A stretch of DNA of 7,880 nt from Chloroflexota bacterium. GTDB taxonomy: Bacteria > Chloroflexota > Limnocylindria > Limnocylindrales > CSP1-4. The stretch is taken from contig VBHW01000085.1 of NCBI GenBank assembly GCA_005881055.1, positions 1 to 7,880 of the forward strand, read 5' to 3'. A program made the translations under genes and the position numbers. Below the pieces are notes generated by a model that did no database searches, was not told the DNA's origin, and saw nothing but the letters and a program-made list of their open reading frames with translations. Shown here one piece after another: positions 4,493 through 7,880 of the stretch. The first letter of the stretch is position 1, and each line of letters begins with the position of its first letter.

Positions 4493-7400
4493 TCACGTTC
4501 CGGCCTGAGCGGCGTCATCGCCGGTGAGACCGACCCGGGCCGCGATCATCGCGGCTTCGACCCGGTTCGATACGCCGAGCTTGTCGAGGATATGGGTCAC
4601 GTGCACGGCCGCCGTCTTGCGGGTGATGAACAGGCGCTCGGCGATCTCGCCGTTCGACAGCCCGCCGGCGACGAGCGCGAGGACCTCGATCTCGCGGGTC
4701 GACAGGCCGAGGCGACGGGCCGCCGCGTCGCCCGCCCGCCCGGGCACACCCTCTACCGCTGGCACGCCTGGAGCCGTTCGGCCGGCTTCGTCCGCTTCGC
4801 CAGCGCCGCCCACCTCGCCCGGCCCAGGCGCCTCCTCGGCATCGAGCGACACGCGCGCCCGGCCCGCCAGGCCTTCGATCTCATGCTGCAGTGGGCGCGC
4901 CCCGACGAGCGCGGCGGTGCGGTATGCCGCGCGCAGCTCGGCCGCCACGTCGGCCCTGATCCCCGAGGCGCGGAGTGCTGCCTCGGCCGCCCGGAACTGT
5001 GCGACGGCAAGCGCGTACGCGTCGCCGATCGCCGCCCAGGCATCGACCGCCTCGCGCGCGGCGGCCACGTCGGCTCGTCCCTCGATCCGTGCCCCATCCG
5101 CCCGCGCGGATGCGAGCCACGCCCGGGCACTGCCCGTGGATGCGACGCGGGCAAGAGCGACCGCGCGCTCGACGAGGGGGCGCGCCCGGTCGGATGCCCG
5201 TTCGACGCCTGCCGCGTCGCGCGCGGCGCGTCCCGCCTCGGCCAGGTCGGCGAGTGCGCGGAGGCCGAGCGCGACGAGAGGCGACGACCACAGCGAGTCG
5301 TCGAGCCCGGCGAGACGTCCCAGCGCCTCATCCACGGCCGCGAGCGCGTCCTCGGGTCGACCGGCGGCGAGAGCGGTCTCGGCGCGCACCTGCCCGACGA
5401 ACGCCGCGACGTCCGGGTCGATCGACGCGCGGTCGAGCGAATCGAGCCGGCGCGACGCCTCCTCGACGTCCCCGCGGAGCGCCTGCAGGCGGCCGCGGAC
5501 GGCCTCGAGGTATGCGGTGACCATCCGTCGCTGGGCGAGCCCGAGCCCTTCGCGCGTGACGTCGTCGGCCTCCGCCCACCGGCCGCGTCGCACGAGGATG
5601 TCAGCCGCCAGGGCCGCCAGGTCCTGGCCGAAGCGACGCTCCAGGCCGGCTCTGCGCGCCGCTTCGCGGCCGGCACGCGCCTCGACGAGCGCCTCGTCGA
5701 AGCGATCGTCCTGGGCGAGGTTCAGCGCGAGGTTGTGGTAGGCGACGATCACGAGCTCGGGCGGTCCCGACCGGCCGGCGATCTCGCGCGCCTGACGGAG
5801 CTCGGCGAGCCCGGCATCCACCTCGCCGAGCGCCACGAGGTCGGACCCGAGCATGTTCCTGGCGCGGCTCTCCTCGCTCTCGGCACCTGCCGCCGACGCA
5901 CAGGCGATCGCCTCCTCGCAGATCGACCGGGACTCGGCGTAGCGTCCCGCGCCCATGAGCGCGCCACCGTACGAGGCGAGGACGCGCGCCCGCTCGGCCG
6001 ACGGCGGGGCCTCGGGGACGAGCGCGACCGCCATCTCGTGCTCGGCCATGGCAGACGGGCCCTGCCCCGCGACCCACATGAGGTAGCCGAGGCGGCTGTG
6101 GAGGATCCCGGCGGTCGTCGGATCGGCGGTCGGATCGACCATCCCGAGCGCCTCGCGCGTCAGCTCGATCGAGCGATCGAAGGTACCGGCGAGGTCCGCC
6201 ACGTCCGCCGCGCGCCGGCGGACGTCGAGCCGCTCTGCCGTGCTCGGTTGGACGGATTCCGGCAGATGGACCTCGAGGTCGATCGCCCGCTCGAGGTGGT
6301 CGAGCGCCTCGCCGAACGCGTCGACGGCCTCGGCCGCGCTCGCCGCCACGATCGACGCGTGGTACGCCTCGGTCGCGCGGCCTGCCCGCGCCCAATGGTG
6401 GGCGAGCTCCGCCGCGGCGCCGGCCGGGCTCGGGTCGCCGAGCTCCGGCCGCTCCGCAAGCGCCTCAGCGAACCGCTCGTGGATGGCGCGCGCCTCGCCG
6501 GGCAGGAGCTCCTGCTCGACGACCTCCCGGAGTAGCTCGTGCCGGAACTGATATCCGTTGCCGCCGGCCGGCACCACGAGCACGCCGTTGGCGATCGCGT
6601 GGCGGAGCGTCCGAGCGACCCCGTCCTCGTCGGTCCCGGCGACCAGGGCAAGCAGGCGTTCGTCGACCTGTCGACCGGCGACCGAGATCGCCTCGACGAG
6701 ATGGCCCGCCTCCGGTGTCAGCTGCGCGACGCGCGCGACGAGGATCTCCACGAGCGAGGCGGGCCGGCCGATCCCTGCCGACGTCCCCAGCCGTTCCTCC
6801 TGGAGGAGCTCCGCGACGAAGAGCGGGTTGCCCTCGGATCGGCGCCAGAGCAGCGCGGTCTCGTCCGCCCGGCTCGGTCGCCCCGTGATCGCCTCGCGCA
6901 TCTGGCCGACCGATGCCGCGTCGAGGCGACCGAGCTCGATCCGTTCGCCGCCAGGCGCGCGGCTCAGCTCGGCGAGCCAGGCGAGCACCGGATGCCCGCG
7001 CGGGAGATCGTCCATGCGGCACGTCAGGATCGCGACGAGCCGCTCAGTCGTCACGTTCCGGACGAGGAACGTCAGGAGGTCGCGCGATGCCCGATCGATC
7101 CACTGCACGTCGTCGACGACCGCCATCCCGGGCTTGTCCGCGCACAGCCGGTTGAGGACGCCGATGAAGCGCTCGAAGAGCCGGGCCTGGCTGATGTCCG
7201 ACGGGCCGCTCGCCCCGCGGGCCTCGGCCATTGCCGTTGCATCGGTGGAGGTCCCCCCGGCCTTCGCCGCGACCGCGGCCAGCTCAGGCACGATCGCGGC
7301 CAGGTCGTCCCGCGCCGGGCCGAGGATCCGCTCGAGCTCCTCCGGGCTGGCAGCTCGGGCGAGCCCTCGGAGTGCTTCCGCGACCGGCAGGTACGGCAGG

Positions 7401-7624
7401 CCGCCACCCGCGATGTCGAGGCACGAGCCGGCGAGCACATGACTGCCCGCGGCGCGGGCGCGCGCGATCGCCTCCCGGGAGAGCCACGTCTTGCCGATCC
7501 CCGCTTCGCCAAGGACGATGAGCAGTTGCGGGCGCCCCTCGGCCGCCTGCACGAACGAGTCGGCGATCCGTCGGAGCTCGACGTCCCGGCCGACGATGAC
7601 CGGCGCCATGGCGTGCACGACCAC
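4493..7624 (-). CDS. Large ATPase-TPR-LuxR transcriptional regulator (LAL/MalT-like architecture)
   Basis: The product has 1043 residues, the normal size for large ATP-binding LuxR regulators. The GTG at 7624-7622 follows GGGAG with a six-base spacer. A longer frame from a TTG at 7684 would overlap the candidate promoter. Residues 10-28 are the VGRDVELRRI motif preceding AAA/STAND-type ATPases. Walker A is GEAGIGKT (39-46), Walker B is MAVVDD with following VQWID (167-177), and a TCRMDDL block (201-207) fits sensor 1. Residues about 300-380 are winged-helix-like, and about 390-900 are Ala-rich helical TPR-like repeats, the usual inducer-sensing part. Residues about 925-970 form a Gly/Pro/Glu linker. 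Residues 974-1033 are a LuxR/GerE helix-turn-helix (LSTREIEVLALVAGGLSNGEIAERL, then TAAVHVTHILDKLGVSNRVEA). It probably activates transcription from the cytosol on binding ATP and an unknown ligand. Targets are unknown. The ACT-like gene lies 85 bp downstream. Confidence 0.95.
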   Translation of the reverse strand: MVVHAMAPVIVGRDVELRRIADSFVQAAEGRPQLLIVLGEAGIGKTWLSREAIARARAAGSHVLAGSCLDIAGGGLPYLPVAEALRGLARAASPEELERILGPARDDLAAIVPELAAVAAKAGGTSTDATAMAEARGASGPSDISQARLFERFIGVLNRLCADKPGMAVVDDVQWIDRASRDLLTFLVRNVTTERLVAILTCRMDDLPRGHPVLAWLAELSRAPGGERIELGRLDAASVGQMREAITGRPSRADETALLWRRSEGNPLFVAELLQEERLGTSAGIGRPASLVEILVARVAQLTPEAGHLVEAISVAGRQVDERLLALVAGTDEDGVARTLRHAIANGVLVVPAGGNGYQFRHELLREVVEQELLPGEARAIHERFAEALAERPELGDPSPAGAAAELAHHWARAGRATEAYHASIVAASAAEAVDAFGEALDHLERAIDLEVHLPESVQPSTAERLDVRRRAADVADLAGTFDRSIELTREALGMVDPTADPTTAGILHSRLGYLMWVAGQGPSAMAEHEMAVALVPEAPPSAERARVLASYGGALMGAGRYAESRSICEEAIACASAAGAESEESRARNMLGSDLVALGEVDAGLAELRQAREIAGRSGPPELVIVAYHNLALNLAQDDRFDEALVEARAGREAARRAGLERRFGQDLAALAADILVRRGRWAEADDVTREGLGLAQRRMVTAYLEAVRGRLQALRGDVEEASRRLDSLDRASIDPDVAAFVGQVRAETALAAGRPEDALAAVDEALGRLAGLDDSLWSSPLVALGLRALADLAEAGRAARDAAGVERASDRARPLVERAVALARVASTGSARAWLASARADGARIEGRADVAAAREAVDAWAAIGDAYALAVAQFRAAEAALRASGIRADVAAELRAAYRTAALVGARPLQHEIEGLAGRARVSLDAEEAPGPGEVGGAGEADEAGRTAPGVPAVEGVPGRAGDAAARRLGLSTREIEVLALVAGGLSNGEIAERLFITRKTAAVHVTHILDKLGVSNRVEAAMIAARVGLTGDDAAQAGT

Positions 7625-7656
7625 GGCGGTCTCCCTTCTTACCCCCTGCGCCCGCG

Positions 7657-7684
7657 ATGGTACGACGCGCCCGTCTCGGCGCAA
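7657..7684 (-). promoter_or_regulatory. Candidate promoter of the LuxR-type regulator gene
   Basis: Read on the minus strand, TTGCGC (7684-7679) and TACCAT (7662-7657) are separated by 16 bases and lie about 33 bp before the GTG. They fall just after the stop codon of the upstream gene. The match to the sigma-70 consensus is moderate (3 of 6 and 4 of 6). Confidence 0.35.
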
Positions 7685-7690
7685 TCGTCG

Positions 7691-7880
7691 TCAGCGGTGG
7701 ATCGCGCGATCGATCGAGTCGTGGAGCGAACCAACCAGAGCGCCGTCGAGCGTGAGGATGCGTCGACGTCCGGTCCCGTCGGTGACGCTCCAGAGTGGGA
7801 CGAAGGGGCTGAGCGTCTCCTCCGATCGCACCCACACCAATCGCAAATTACGAACGGGCACGCCCAGCTTGCCGATATGG
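7691..7880 (-). CDS. C-terminal 62 residues of an unrecognised protein, cut by the right window edge
   Basis: A minus-strand frame enters from the right edge and ends at the TGA at 7693-7691. The visible part alternates short strands and turns (GVPVRNLRLVWVR, FVPLWSVTDGTGRRR, ILTLDGALVGS) and ends in an amphipathic helix (HDSIDRAIHR), consistent with the tail of a small globular beta-rich domain. Low-complexity character is absent, which favours a real gene. It lies 66 bp upstream of the regulator's GTG on the same strand, close enough for read-through, although a promoter candidate sits in the gap. No family is recognised from this tail. Confidence 0.6.
   Translation of the reverse strand, partial: HIGKLGVPVRNLRLVWVRSEETLSPFVPLWSVTDGTGRRRILTLDGALVGSLHDSIDRAIHR

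Noticed and set aside
4592..6535. 647-codon open frame on the plus strand, opposite the regulator gene
   Set aside because: It is a GC-driven antisense shadow. The translation is Arg-rich and without recognisable motifs, while the minus strand has clear Walker, TPR-like and LuxR motifs over the same bases.

Overview
This 7.9-kb window is very GC-rich, with strong G/C bias at third codon positions and several GTG starts. It holds bacterial chromosomal genes and no phage, plasmid or CRISPR hallmarks. A SirB1-type transglutaminase-like protein, an S41 peptidase with an FGTGTV active-site segment, a small HPDIA-type basic protein and a very large ATPase/TPR/LuxR regulator together suggest an uncultivated high-GC Chloroflexota lineage. 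A high-GC actinobacterium is the main alternative. This is inference from gene content, not a phylogenetic result.

Layout, left to right. A minus-strand gene of unknown function runs off the left edge (1-208). It diverges from a plus-strand SirB1-like protein with a TPR-like tail (271-1104). Next is a membrane-anchored PDZ/S41 C-terminal processing peptidase that is broken in this sequence (1320-2736). A 108-bp exact copy of its own upstream region and first codons (1239-1346) sits inside the gene at 2255-2362, replaces part of the protease core and shifts the frame. A 338-bp gene-free stretch (2737-3074) follows, holding a 109-bp imperfect inverted repeat that is either a small TA-flanked MITE relic or a structured RNA. 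Two small plus-strand genes come next: a 70-residue charged protein (3075-3287), whose stop codon lies in the loop of a perfect 11-bp hairpin, and a 181-residue single-pass membrane protein with a 19-residue tandem repeat (3344-3889). A strong intrinsic terminator (3911-3955) closes this block.

The rest is on the minus strand and, in transcription order, reads: the C-terminal end of an unknown gene (7880-7691), a 1043-residue ATPase-TPR-LuxR regulator (7624-4493), and a 142-residue protein with an ACT-like pattern (4407-3979), which converges on the terminator.

Functional links between the genes are loose. The regulator and the ACT-like gene may be co-transcribed, and the two small plus-strand genes are probably one unit. 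The most notable feature is the S41 gene interrupted by a copy of its own 5' region. It could be a real recombination or replication event or a short-read assembly chimera, and the sequence alone cannot decide. No complete new multi-gene system is evident.
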